A stretch of 64,000 bases of DNA. Source: Simmondsia chinensis. Its lineage: Eukaryota > Streptophyta > Magnoliopsida > Caryophyllales > Simmondsiaceae. The DNA lies in the NCBI GenBank assembly GCA_018398585.1, contig JAGTTD010000011.1, positions 12,639,346 to 12,703,345 on the forward strand. The letters run 5' to 3'. Each line of letters starts with the position of its first letter. Within the stretch, counting starts at the first letter, position 1. Under the pieces are notes generated by a model that worked only from the letters and a program-made list of their open reading frames with translations, ran no database searches and was not told the DNA's origin. The position numbers were made by a program, and so were the translations under genes. Shown here piece after piece: positions 21,455 to 32,483 of the stretch.

Positions 21455-23375
21455 ATCACAATTTGGTGAATTTCTCGTGGAATGGATAGATCATTACTGA
21501 AAAATGCTAATATTTGACAATATATATGTATCACATTAGCATATTTGGTGAAACTGAATAGGATTTATAAAAAAAAAAAAATAATTATATCCCAATAAAA
21601 GGTATATATATGTATAATTCGGGAAAATTTTGTAATTCAACATTTTATGCCAAAAATTCATCAAATTCCATAGGGGGCACCTAAGGTATAAAAGTCTCGA
21701 CCGCAATATGTAAAGTACACTCAACTAATGTACTTATTAAGTTTACTAAAAAATTTTAAACGATAAAAAAGTAAATTATGTTATGTTTACAGATCTACTT
21801 TTTCATAAAATATTAATTATACAAATTGACCATTTCATTATTATTTTCTTTTGGGCTTTTTTGTGAATTAAGAAAATCTGAAAGAAAAAAAAATTGTGAA
21901 GAAAAAAAGTTGAAGGAAAAAAAAAAGGAAAATGACTTTTTTTTTTTTTTTGTTTGTTTGGATGTGGCTCCGTTTGGAATTAAGATAATTTGAAGAAAAA
22001 AAAAATGCGAGGAAAAAAAGTAGCTGGGAAAGAAAATAAAAGAAAGCGACTTTTTTTTCATTGTTTGGAAGTCAAGGAAAAATAAAGGAAAAAAAGCATG
22101 CTTTCAAGATCAAATTTTTTCCCCCTTTTGTTTGGTTGGTAGAAAAAAAAAAGAAAAAAAAAACTTAGTCTAACTTAATAAGTTATATTCTCTTTATATC
22201 ATTTAAGCCATATAATTTATTTGGTCACTGTTCTTAATGTTGTTCCGTTAGAAATTTATTATTTACAGCACCGTGAGTTTAATTATCATCTATATACTTG
22301 ACATTTCAATACTTAATATCAGAGATTATGAAACTTAAAAGTTCAGAAAACATTTGGTTCAGGTACTTAAGTTTAAAATATTTTAAAAATATATTAATAT
22401 TTTTTAATATACTAAATATTTTAAAAATATATAAATGTTTAAAATATTTTGAATTCTTAGATACTTTTAAGGATTTAAACATTTTTTAAAATTTGAAAAT
22501 ATTATGAATTTTAATATTATTATAAATATAAATATTAAGGTCTTTAGGTATTTTTTCAGGAAAATTATCAGTTAGAAACCTTGAAATTTGAACATTTATC
22601 ATCTAGGTATCTCGATATTTTAATATATAAAATTGGGTATCCTGAGGTTTGAAAATTTTATCACCTATGTACTATATGTTGGGATTTTGATAAGTTTTGT
22701 AAGAATTTAACCAACTTTATAAAAGAAATATTGACACAATACATAATCACAATAGTATTTTTGTCATGCCAATATTTTCATTATAAATTCAGTGATTGCG
22801 ATGAAATATCATCGATGTTGATATGAATTACCTAAATATTTTCACAATCATGTGTCATTTTTACAGTTTGGGGCAAAAAATATCAAATTCTTATGAAGAT
22901 ACTAGTAGACTGTCAAATATTCAATTTTATCATTTTGTATTGAAAATCAATCAAATTTCGACAAAAATGTATCAGGTTGATAAAATTTTAAAATTTCAAG
23001 GTAAACTAAGTGATAAATTATTTAAAACTCAAGGTACCCCATTGTACGTATTAAAACATCAAAATACCTAAGTCACATATGTTCAAACCATGAGGTACAT
23101 AAATAATAATTTTTCTTTTTTTTATGTGCATATCATCATAAAGTAATGGAACTACAATAAGTTATACGTAGGGTAGCTAAAAAAGTTTACAAAGTTAAAA
23201 GTATATCAAAAACATTTCTAAATCTCAAGGTACCTGAAAAATATGTACCAAACGTCAAGGTACCTGAACCAAATTTTCTCAAAAAATTATTACATTCATG
23301 TACCTCAAGTATAAATATTCTATCAACCGGGTATTTTAAATAATAAATACTCTATTTAGTTTATATTTTTTATTT
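21455..23375. repeat. AT-rich repeat field with recurring AGGTACC motifs
   Basis: No gene. The region is very AT-rich and repeats short phrases related to AAGGTACCTGAGGTTTGAAA and TTTATCACCTAGGTA many times in both orientations. Segments such as GGCTCCGTTTGGAATT (21966) reappear inverted near 23769 and 25016, suggesting a large fold-back or several nested copies of a non-coding element. Open frames here are low-complexity. Confidence 0.5.
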
Positions 23376-23602
23376 GGGGGGGGGAAGGAATTTAGGCCCA
23401 AGCCATATTAACCTCTTATGTATTAGATTTGATCTCAGTTCAAGATCTGCTTTGCTTGTCACCTAAATTCATTAAATGTACATATTTAATGAATTTAGGT
23501 GACAAACAAAGCAGATCTTGAGCTGAGATCAAATCTAATACAAAAGAGGTTAATATGGCTTGGGCCTAAATTCCTTTCTCCCCCCCCCCCCCCCCCCCCC
23601 CC
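23376..23602. repeat. Near-perfect palindrome between G and C tracts
   Basis: Left arm 23385-23480 (AAGGAATTTAGGCCCAAGCC to CATTAAATGTA) and right arm 23481-23579 (CATATTTAATGAATTTAGGT to GCCTAAATTCCTTTCTC) are reverse complements with few mismatches and almost no loop. A run of 9 G (23376-23384) flanks it on the left and a run of 23 C (23580-23602) on the right. It would form one long hairpin as DNA or RNA. Confidence 0.88.
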
Positions 23603-25147
23603 AAAAATTTCCTCTCTATTTCAAGAAGAAAATCATTTTCCTCAAATTCTATTATAAACCTTAAAAATTTTTCATTGGATTTTTTTTTTCCTTCGTAGTT
23701 TCCATGTATTCCAAATGAGGGAAAATCACTTTCCTCCAATTTTTTTTCCCTTTATCAACATTTTAGCAATTCCAAATGGAGCCGTACGAAAAACAAGGAA
23801 AAAAAGTAAATTTTTGAGATCAATATTTTTTTTCCTTTGTTTGGTTGATAGAAAATCAAATGGAAAAAAAAAAATAATTATTGCCTAACCTATACTTTCC
23901 ATATAGTTTGGGTCAGTTAAACTTTTTTGATAAGCTATCTTGATAATGTTTTGTTGGGAATTTAATAAGGTACCCTAAGTTTTATCTTTTATACCTAAAT
24001 ACCTATACATACAATCAAGTATCTTGAGGTTTAAAATTTTAGAGAAAATTTAGTTCACGTACCATGAGGTTTGGTAATATATTTTTTAGGTATCCTGAGA
24101 TTTTAAATATACTTTAGGTACCTCAAAATTTGGTAACTTATTTCAGGTATCCTTCCCATAATTTTGCGAGGGTTTTGTTAAATCATACTGATATGACACA
24201 TAAAAAAAACAAAATTAATTTGACTAAGAGCAGAAGATCATCTAAACAAAAAATATTTCTAAATTTTGAAAATATTTACGTATTAAAAAAATGAAAAGTA
24301 TTTAAAAAATTTGTAAATGTTTAAAAATTAATTTAAATTATTTAATTAAAAATTAAATATTTCAAATATATTATTAATATAAAAATATAAAATTTTTTCA
24401 AATATATTTAATATTTTTGAAATGTTTAAGATATGTTTTAAACATTTACAAAAAAATTTTAGATCTTTGAAATATTTTGTTGAATGTTTAAATCTTTTTA
24501 ATGATTTTAAATATGTTTAAAATTTTAAAAATTTTTGAAAATTTTCTAAATGTAAAATTTCAAATTTTTTACGTTTTTGATTTTTTTTACCCCCTTAAGT
24601 ACATGTATTATAAACTAACGGAACCCCAATAAAGTCACATGTAGGGTAATTGAAAAAAAAAGGTCACCAATTTTCTGGTTACTTCAAAACATTTCAATAT
24701 CTTAGAGTATCTGGAAAATTTTATGATGCTTAGGTATCCCAAAAGTTTTAATATTTTACCAATTATGTACTTAGATGAAAAATACTATATTCGATTTATG
24801 CTTAATATATCAAACATACTTAATGTATTCAATGACCTTATGTGACAAGCAAAGTAAATCCTATTAACGAAATATAGAACTCGTATCAAGTCTAATCAAT
24901 ACTGGGTTGACATCGTTTGAGTTGATACAAATTTTTTCCCCAATTTTTCTCTCAATTTCAAGAGGAAAAATGAAATTTCTTTCAATTTTTTTCTTTCCGC
25001 AATTTTTTGTGAGTTCCAAACGGAGGTAAATGAAATTTATCCTAAATATATAGCTGTTTTTGCCTCTTTCCAAACTAAACATTATGATACAAACCAAATA
25101 TAATCTACCCTAATATAAATGGAATCCAAGCCAATATATATATTTAT
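23603..25147. repeat. AT-rich repeat field, second half
   Basis: No gene. It continues the AGGTACC-type motifs (23960-24140 and 24580-24780). The block at 24600-24890 (ACGGAACCCCAATAAAGTCA to GTGACAAGCAAAGTAAATCC) is a diverged copy of 23135-23520, so the field contains at least two related units. Confidence 0.5.
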
Positions 25148-25533
25148 TGATAGATAAAGCTCCAATAATGGAGGTTTACAAGGGAAAAGGGGGAGAAATT
25201 AGAGAAATAGGGGGGAGAGAGACTTGAGCTTACATTCTTTGCATCATTTTTCATATCCTAACCCTAACAATCCATCCTATATTTATACACATAAGGGGAG
25301 GGGTGAGGTGGCATCTTTTAGAACATTCTAGAAGAGAGGATAAGCATCTAGAAGGGGACATGTAGCGGGTGAGGCGTGAGGGGGTATCGCCAAGCATGGG
25401 GATCCAGTTGGTGGTAGGCGTTCGGGCACTTGAACATGCATTGGTTGTAGAGATTGGCGAGAACATGGCGACAGAGGAGATGGTGACAGCTGTGAAGGAG
25501 ACTTTGGCGGCTGGCGAGTCTCGGTTTTTATCA
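25148..25533 (-). repeat. 3' LTR of a gypsy-type element (386 bp)
   Basis: The ends are TGATA...TATCA. On the right the internal sequence begins with a polypurine tract (AAGGGGGTGGT on the minus strand, 25536-25546). A TATA-like GTATAAATATAGG lies on the minus strand near 25277-25291. The open frames inside (25251-25676) are LTR sequence and not genes. Confidence 0.7.
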
Positions 25534-26578
25534 ATACCACCCCCTTGAAAAGATTCTCGTCCTCGAGGATCAGAAGCAAGGTAGTCGCCTGGGCAGTGGG
25601 GACTTAGTGGGATGGCATCTTGCTGTGCACCAAATCCCACTTTGGGTCGTATCATTATCACTTCTTTCTCCTTCAAAGACCCTTGCCCCCAAGGGTCATG
25701 GGCAAAGAGTCGGCTCCGAAAGGTGGATGATCCTTCTCGGTCAAATACTAGCCTTAGGAACTTAAGCAGGACTTGGGCTGTGAATCACCCTTACAGCAGT
25801 GGCGAAGGATGATCCCTGACAGTCACTTGGAGATTGGCAGTATGGCGAGAAGGAAGAGGCTTAGCAGCAACAACCCACAGCGGCTCAAACTCTCGATGTT
25901 CTAACCTCGTAGGCATTTCTATACTACCCATGAGCAGGACAGGCGGGACCGTGACTGGGGTACAGATGGTGGATGTTGGAGCTACCGTGATCATATCCTC
26001 ATACTTGAGATTCAGCTGTTGAGGAGCCAGAGGATTTGATTTAGTTGGCGTGATATCACCTGAGAGCAGTAGAGGCAGGGAAGATGTTGGAGTCCTGGAG
26101 GTGGCGGCATCCTCGGAAGCGCCAAGTAACGGGATGATGGCAGTATCTGGGACTGGATCTGGAACCGGCTCTACTGTTGGCTGAGAAGGAGGTGCATCAT
26201 CATCGAGGTTGGCGGGTGTCTCACTTAGCTAACTCCGCAGTGCGCGAGTGTTGGCGGTAATGGCTGCTGAGTTACACGGTCGACTGAATCTTCTTTTGTA
26301 GGGTTTGGAGTGAGCATCATTGGCACCATACTTGTAGACCCCTTTGCGGCTATTATCTCAAGATAAGCACAATTGCTCTCTTCGAGATAGGCCAATATCT
26401 TGGCACTTCCCTTATGTCCTTCCGCAAGCCTCTTACCATGAACTCAACCTTTGCCTCTTCGATCAACCAACACTTGCTCACCAAAGTGGCTGATGTACTC
26501 GCCAACACTTCCCATTTACCGAAGCATTATGAGCTCTGCGAATGGGTTCCTTTTAGCCATGTGTAAGGAATTGGGGGT
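25534..26578 (-). pseudogene. Degenerate gypsy internal region with gag-like remnants
   Basis: The minus strand gives interrupted gag-like text, for example MAKRNPFAELIMLR, then GEYISHFGEQVLV and LAYLEESNCAYLEIIAA (26560-26330). It continues into a proline-rich region (PVPDPVPDTAIIPLLGASE) and LEHREFEPLWVVAAKPLP near 25880. No RT or integrase was found between gag and the 3' LTR, so this is either a large internal deletion or a non-autonomous derivative. No 5' LTR was recognised to the right. Confidence 0.5.
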
Positions 26579-27008
26579 AAGGAGAGGAGAATTAGTTAAG
26601 GCATTTTATCAAACACCTTATGTGCAAGTTGCGTTTAGGTTTGGGTTGGGATGATTGGGTTTGGTTTTTGGGGTTTAGGTAAGCTGTCAGTGTTTGGTGA
26701 TGATGAAAACGGGTCGGGTGTTCGAAATCAAGGCTTGGGTTCAAGTTTTGGGTGAGCGGAGTATCTGCGACGATGATGGTGAGGTGATTGTTTGCTGGTG
26801 ATTTAGGGGATAAGGAGATTGGTGGCGGTGATGTCGGTGAGGGTTGATGTTGAAGATGACTGAGGGTGATGATGGGGTGTGGTGGTTTTGGGAGATAAGC
26901 GATGGTTTGGGTGGTTGTTAATGGTGAGGGACAGTGGAGAGAGTTGATAATGATGGTGACGATAAGGATGAAGATGATGATGATGATTTCGGCTAAGATC
27001 GGGGGTTA
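26579..27008. other. Low-complexity GGTGATGATG spacer
   Basis: Short GAT/GGT-rich runs with no convincing gene or element boundary. Confidence 0.45.
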
Positions 27009-27440
27009 TGTTATGATCGAGCCTAAGCTTGGATCATAACCTAAGATAATTGAAGAAATAGAGTTGAGATGAGAAGAGAACTAGAGCTTTTGGGATGAGA
27101 AAGAGAGAATTAAGATGAGGAATAGAGAGAATTAGGGTTGAGAGAGAGAAATAACAATTTCATTCATCAAAGTTATCAGCTTACAATGCAAGACTCTTGT
27201 ATTTATACTAATTCTACTAATGGTGGTTAGCTAAGAGATCCAATGTACCTAGACAACTACTCTAACCGGCATTAACAACTCTAGCCACCAATTAACTTGA
27301 CACTTGACTTAACAACTAACACTTAACTAACTAACCAACCTTCCCTCCATTAATCCCAATACTAATGGTTAATACTACTTTATTACAATCTTGATTTATT
27401 CATACTCACTTCACATGCCCCATCTATTAGAATCATAACA
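27009..27440 (-). repeat. 3' LTR of a Ty3/gypsy element (432 bp)
   Basis: The ends are TGTTATGATC...AATCATAACA. It contains the GATGAGAAGAGAA purine block shared with elements A and B. On the right it touches a purine tract (CTTAAGGTGGGAGTAT on the minus strand), which is where a minus-strand element's internal region should begin. Confidence 0.75.
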
Positions 27441-27690
27441 ATACTCCCACCTTAAGAGATTCTTGTTCTCAAGATTCTTAGGGAGAAGCATAGCTTCAAA
27501 TCAAGGATGTTGAATTTCCACAACTTGAGTTGCTTATTTCTTGTATGCTTTGCAACCTAGAACTTCAACCCAATCTTGTAGCTTCCAATGATCTTGAGTT
27601 ACTTTAGATTCTATAACAACTTGTGAAAAATGTTGCAAATGTCCTCACAATGGAGAACCTTCTTGAAACAGCCATTGATTTTGAACTACG
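27441..27690 (-). pseudogene. End of gypsy pol, degenerate
   Basis: The minus strand ends in NLENKNLLRWEYC next to the purine tract, which parallels LLEDKKLLKGEGML at the same place in element A. Upstream text (TQDHWKLQDWVEVLG) resembles the chromodomain-like tail. Only this short piece remains before copia sequence begins. Confidence 0.5.
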
Positions 27691-29131
27691 AAAGGTCTGC
27701 AGCAACTATAACAAGCCTGTGAGTGTGTTCATGCTGAGTAGGAGCTGAGAATGCAGCGATGAGCCTTTNNNNNNNNNNNNNNNNNNNNNNNNNNNNNNNN
27801 NNNNNNNNNNNNNNNNNNNNNNNNNNNNNNNNNNNNNNNNNNNNNNNNNNNNNNNNNNNNNNNNNNNNTATAGACTCACCACAAAACTGAACTGGTAGTC
27901 TTGCTTGAAACCTTAAGGCTCGTGCCACTTTTCAATAAGAAGCTTATGCTTTCTCTCTGCCGCCATATTTTGGTGTGGTGTGTCTTCGCAAGAAGTTTGA
28001 AACTGCATCCCATGTTCAGCATAAAATATACTTAAAATCCTGTCCATTGTCACTCCGAACCTACTTAACCTGCATTCCTGTACCATTTTACAAAAACTTA
28101 TAAGAAATTTGTGTGATTGTGACTTGTCTCTCATCAAATAAACCCAAATACACCAACTATAATCATCCACAAGATTTGAGAAACTATGAGCATCGGATAA
28201 TGAACATGTAAGATAAGGTCCCTAACACAATGAATTAATTCAAAACATGCACTAGTCTTTAAAATTGAGATTGGAAACAGCAACTGGTTTTGTTTTGCCC
28301 AATGACAGGGGTCACACATAATGTAAGTTTTATTTAAACAACTCAAATGCGGATACACTGAAATTTTAGTGAACGGCATAGGTCCTAACTGGCGATGCCA
28401 TAAAACAGCTTCTTAACCACTATGAACCTCATAAACATGTAGCGTGTTTGTCCTTAGATACAAAAGATTAGCCCATCCAGTTGCTTACCCACACCAATCA
28501 ACCTCCTCGAGTGTAGGTCCTACATAACACAAAACTTAGGATAAAAGGTCAATGCACATTTTCATCACGAGTAAGCTTACTCATGGATAATAGGTTACAA
28601 TGAGAACTAGGCACTTGTAAAACATCATTAAGGACAAGGCCTTGTGAAACTAAAACTTGACCAATATGCAAAACATGCAAACTTTCCCCTTTTGGCTACT
28701 TCACAGGCCTTCCTTTTCTATTAACAAGAACATTGTCCATAATATTCAATAACAAGGTCATGAGGTTGGATGCTCCAGTACAAATTATCCAACAATCACT
28801 ATAAACTAAAGTTTGACTCGCTAAAACTTTAGTAATAGAATTCATCTAGGAATGACTTGAAGGATGAAGAAAAAATGGAGAAAGAGTATCAACTACTCCC
28901 CGTGTTAGAGAAATTGGGGCAGAATCTTGATCTGAAGATGATTAGCCATGATTTAACGAAGGAAAATCGAAACCCAATGCCAACATTGAAGTACTAAACG
29001 TTGATACTTTGACAAAACAAGACCAAATAAAAGAACTAAACCAAAAGCCACAAAGGCCAAGTGAAAACAATGGTTAGAATGCCTGGGGCTCAAAAACATG
29101 GGACCAAAATAAAATTTATAGAATCATGTTG
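27691..29131 (-). pseudogene. Copia gag-pol fragment (protease to integrase), broken
   Basis: From right to left: a protease-like motif (WIICTGASNLMT, about 28785), GAG-pre-integrase (LWHRQLGPMPFTKIS near 28400, then CDPCHWAKQNQLLFPIS), the integrase core (QTSCEDTPHQNMAAERKHKL near 27975), and LARALRFQARLPVQFCGES near 27710. The integrase is interrupted by the assembly gap. Stops and shifts are frequent. RT and RNase H are absent on the left, where gypsy sequence takes over. Confidence 0.75.
27769..27868. other. Assembly gap (100 N)
   Basis: Exactly 100 N, the conventional placeholder for a gap of unknown size. It lies inside the copia integrase. Confidence 0.99.
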
Positions 29132-29144
29132 TGCTCTGATACCA
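29132..29144 (-). other. Primer binding site of the minus-strand copia fragment
   Basis: The minus strand reads TGGTATCAGAGCA, the initiator-Met type. The 5' LTR should lie directly to the right. LTR-like sequence at 29146-29172 and again from about 30096 is split by the TIR element between them. Confidence 0.7.
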
Positions 29145-29172
29145 TATAGAAAAACAAGAACACTTGAACAAA

Positions 29173-30095
29173 ATACTTCTATATAGGGGTGTTTGTGAGC
29201 CAAGCCAGCTTGGCAAGGGCTCGCAAGCCAGCTCGGCTGGAGCTCGAAAAGCTCGGCTCAGTATAAGCCCAAGCCCGAGCCGAGCCGCAAGCCTCAAAGG
29301 ATTCAAAAATGACTTGTTTAAAAAAAATGACTTGTAGTGGGTAGGATTCAAACCCGGTATTTCGCCTATTAGAATTGACACTCTTAACCAACTAATCTGC
29401 AAGTAAGTTATGTATATACTTTATTTTATCCAGTCTTTTATTATATCACAAATAAGTTAAAATGCCAACTATAAAAGATTTTTTTCTCATGACAGTAAAA
29501 GCAATTACAAACCCTAATCTTCTTCTACACTCTCTCCTCTCCTCTCGTTTTTCAATCTTCCTACTTCCAAGCTCCAAATTAAGTTCGTCGCCTCTCCACA
29601 TCTAAGAATATAAATTATCTTCACCATATATATATTTGTCTTCCTAATTTCCTCAGGCCTCTCGATCGCTGTCTTTCAGTTTTTCGCTGCTGCCTGGGGC
29701 CCCGCCGCTTCTCCCTGCGGCCTTGCCTCTGCTGCCGGCCTTCGCATCTGCACCGCCTCTTCTTCCACTGCCCGGCCACCGACTTCGGTCTTGACTCTTG
29801 TTGTACTCTTTTTATAATATGCAATGAAGTATGAAACCAACAGGTCTAACTATTGAGCTCAAAAAAAGAAAAGAAGAAAAAAAAAGAACAGGTCTAGCTA
29901 CTGCTTGAACCGAGCCAAGCCTTGTAACAAGCTCGAGCCGAGCCCGACCTTTTGGCGAGCCGAGCTCGAGCCTGTGTCTTTCAGGCTTGGCAATCTCGAG
30001 CCAAGCCTCAAGCCTACTATGATTATGCCGAGCCGAGCCTCAAGCTTGCCAAGCTTGGGCTGGGCTAGGCTCATTAATAGAGCTAGTTGTAGAAC
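29173..30095. mobile_element. TIR element rich in GAGCC/GGCTC, non-autonomous
   Basis: Both ends are GC-rich and imperfect inverted copies of each other: GTGAGCCAAGCCAGCTTGGCAAG on the left and its counterpart AATGAGCC...AAGCTTGGCAAG inverted on the right (about 30030-30080). The interior is AT-rich with a tRNA-like segment (29331-29404) and a GC-rich stretch (29640-29790). Such ends are common on short plant hAT-like elements, but I could not find a clear target duplication, so the superfamily is open. Confidence 0.6.
29331..29404 (-). other. tRNA-like segment with Pol III A and B boxes
   Basis: The minus strand has an A-box-like TTAGTTGGTTAAGAG (29395-29381), a B-box-like GGGTTTGAATCC (29355-29344), and a run of eight T (29327-29320) that could stop RNA polymerase III. 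Ends ACTTGCA and TACAAGT can pair at 6 of 7 positions. The T-stem does not pair well and spacing is wrong for a real tRNA, so this is a SINE head or tRNA-derived relic. Confidence 0.5.
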
Positions 30096-30400
30096 AACTT
30101 GAAAAGAGCAAACTTAAACAAAAGAAGACAGAAAGATGAGTGAAATTGGATGATTTACTTCATTGCAAAGAGGACCATTTATAATACAAAATACGCTAAT
30201 CAAGGGTGACAAAATAACCGAAATCTCCTAGGATTTCCATGCAGTGAAAGAGCCATTGATGGGTATAGACAAAACTTTTAGTCAAAAAATGGGGGAGGAT
30301 AGTAATTCTCCTACTAATGACTAGGACAATTACAATATTAAATGCCTACGTATAAAATACTAAGTGTGAAGTAGAAATACAAGATAAAATACGAATGAAC
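30096..30400 (-). repeat. Probable remainder of copia 5' LTR
   Basis: The sequence after the TIR element contains, on the minus strand, TATA-like GTATTATAAATGG near 30185 and continues the style of 29146-29172. It is therefore probably LTR split by the TIR insertion. Outer boundary not determined. Confidence 0.4.
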
Positions 30401-31032
30401 AACAAAATTGACTATTCTATTTTCTACAGCTCGACCCATAACTTCTACTGGATTAAATGTTATGCTTGTTATAAGTCATAGAATTAAGTTATATGACAAC
30501 AAACAACCAACACACTGGAAAAACACTCACCTCGTACTTTTTATCTTTTCTTTGGCTAAAAATACGAGAAACTATTATGGTTGCATGGAGCTCTTCAAAT
30601 GATTCATTTTGATGTGTGACTCGCTCTATAACTCCTTATTGAATAAACTTTTATGTTTGTTTAAAGTTACAAGTAACTTTTATTACCATCACTGCCAACT
30701 GCCAACCATCAGGCCTCCATTAACGCTGCCACCAACCACCCAGTGTCGTCCAACTACAATCCTCCACCAACCACCTGACGTCATCCAACTACCTGCCAAT
30801 GTCATGCACGACCCACCGGCGTCATCCCTAACCCGGCGTTATTCCACCATCAAAGACCACCACGACGATTCCAATCCCAACTACTATGCGACATTCCAGC
30901 CACCACCACCACCCACATTCACTGTCACTACATTTGCCACCATCCCTATACAACCTTGAACACCCACCACCACCATGTGAAGTTTCGCATATCACCATAC
31001 CCGTACGATCTTAAACATCCATGACCACCATG
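30401..31032. other. Unassigned region with CCACC-rich low complexity
   Basis: 30690-31030 is rich in CCACC/CCATC repeats, which give a 116-residue proline- and threonine-rich open frame (30609-30959) without any domain. I see no evidence that it is a gene. Confidence 0.45.
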
Positions 31033-31403
31033 TGTTGACTATTGCTGATACACTCTAAAATATAGTAGTTAACTGAGGAGTACTTTAGGTGTTAATTGAA
31101 AGGCTAAGTTCTTTCCAACTGTACCCATCTCCTAGCTTTATATATAAGAACTTTAGCTAGAAGAGAGGTATGTAGGATCAAAAGAATGTCTTGTCTCTCT
31201 TACCCCTCTGTCTCGAAGTCTTCCTTCCCCTTCTATCTCTAGTATATCAATCTCTCCTTACTTTCCCTTATACTATGCAAATCATACCTTCTATTATGTA
31301 AATCTTCCAATTCTCTATTAAAAAAAAGTCATATTCTACTATATTGAGTTGGATTCATTCATCGATTCGTTGATTTATGTATTGGATGACTTGGATTGTC
31401 ACA
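31033..31403 (+). repeat. LTR followed by primer site
   Basis: A TG...CA block (TGTTGACTATTG...GATTGTCACA), followed at once by ATTGGTATCAGAGCA (31404-31418), the initiator-Met primer site. This makes it a 5' LTR of a plus-strand element. Pyrimidine-rich text (31195-31245) sits where other LTRs here have theirs. The outer edge is inferred. Confidence 0.6.
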
Positions 31404-31418
31404 ATTGGTATCAGAGCA
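31404..31418 (+). other. Primer binding site
   Basis: ATTGGTATCAGAGCA directly after the LTR at 31403. Confidence 0.75.
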
Positions 31419-31553
31419 GTGTTCCTTGGCATCCATCAATGGAGGTCCCAAGAAATTCATTAATGGAGGTTGAAGCATAAGCATAATTCAGTAAAATGAA
31501 AACAACAATCACTAATTACCTGAGAATCATATGTTTTTATTAAAGATCTAAGA

Positions 31554-31979
31554 GTGGAAAAGTTAGAACCAATAGATTTGGCCACTGTCAGAGCATCGGA
31601 GCCACCGCATGCGACCAAGATCAAAGTAGAGGTGATCAATCTGTCATTGGTGGAGCTAGGGGAGGAGAATATCGACAATCAAGGCACCATCAAGACACCG
31701 AAGCAAGATTTGACTGAAAATGGAAGAAAAATGAAGTTGACAGAACTGCCTACACCAATCAACCCCGACATCTAGAACAAAGAGGAGATTGGAGAGGAAT
31801 TGCCACCACCTTCCTTGACCAAGAAGGTCGAGGTGAGGAAGTGCGGCCACCTATTACAGTGCAAAAAGTGGAGAAGAAGAAAATTTCAGCACTTTTTATC
31901 CATAATGTCGTTGGCGGGAAAGGAGGAAGCATGCGCAAGGCACATGCACTAAGGGTCATTAAGAACCACGTCGCATGTC
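31554..31979 (+). pseudogene. Unrecognised charged open frame in truncated element
   Basis: A 73-residue frame (31554-31775, MEKLEPIDLATVRASEPP...) ends at a TAG and continues in frame as NKEEIGEELPPPSLTKKVEV and a basic stretch (CKKWRRRKFQHF). It lies between one primer site (31404) and the next LTR end (32240), so it may be the internal remnant of the first element. No domain recognised. Confidence 0.35.
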
Positions 31980-32240
31980 CTGCAGCTATTAGGTTATTTT
32001 AGAATTTCAAACTGAATTTCTCTATTTTTAGTATATGTTTTGTAATTTTCTTAATTTCGATCATTCCTACAATATATAGCTTAAGAATGTGTCATTTAGG
32101 TCTATGATTTGAGTAATACAATCTCTTTCTCCCTAAATTTCTCTTTATTTCTCCCTCAATTTCATTTCTCTTCTCTCTTGAACTCTATTTCCTTGATTAT
32201 TGTTTGGATTTGGGTCTCTTGAATTGGGAATCCTACATCA

Positions 32241-32254
32241 TTGGTATCAGAGCC
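32241..32254 (+). other. Second primer binding site
   Basis: TTGGTATCAGAGCC follows LTR-like sequence ending CCTACATCA (32240). The LTR start is not clear; it may be near 31976. A short gag begins 38 bases later. Confidence 0.7.
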
Positions 32255-32291
32255 AGATTCTCGAATTGTGGACTGATCAATTCAAATTGCA

Positions 32292-32483
32292 ATGGCTGTA
32301 AATACTCGATCTGCTACTAAAATCGGAAGAGTAGAGGTGGTGCTTTCAGCTCATATTCACTCAACTAATGAAAGGATGGAAAACTCGATTGGTGAGCTGA
32401 AAGGTGAGATGCGATCATCAGTGGGTGATCTGAAAGCTGAAATGCAAGAGCTCAAGGAGTTGATTGTGGCAATGTCACTATAG
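32292..32483 (+). pseudogene. Start of a Ty3/gypsy gag, truncated
   Basis: MAVNTRSATKIGRVEVVL, then a heptad-like coiled coil (GELKGEMRSSVGDLKAEMQE), the usual N-terminus of plant gypsy gag proteins that starts shortly after the primer site. The frame ends at 32481 after 63 residues and no later gag or pol domain follows, so the element is cut off. Confidence 0.6.

Noticed and set aside
22298..22489. 63-codon frame in AT-rich sequence
   Set aside because: Composition-driven (Phe, Lys, Ile, Asn); no homology signal.
25251..25676. 141-codon minus-strand frame
   Set aside because: It spans an LTR and the adjoining purine tract, so it is not a plausible coding region.
29331..29404. Functional tRNA gene
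   Set aside because: The A and B boxes are present, but the T-stem does not pair and the distance from T-loop to 3' end is too long.
30609..30959. 116-codon proline- and threonine-rich frame
   Set aside because: Low-complexity CCACC repeats; no signal peptide or conserved motif and no neighbouring gene structure.
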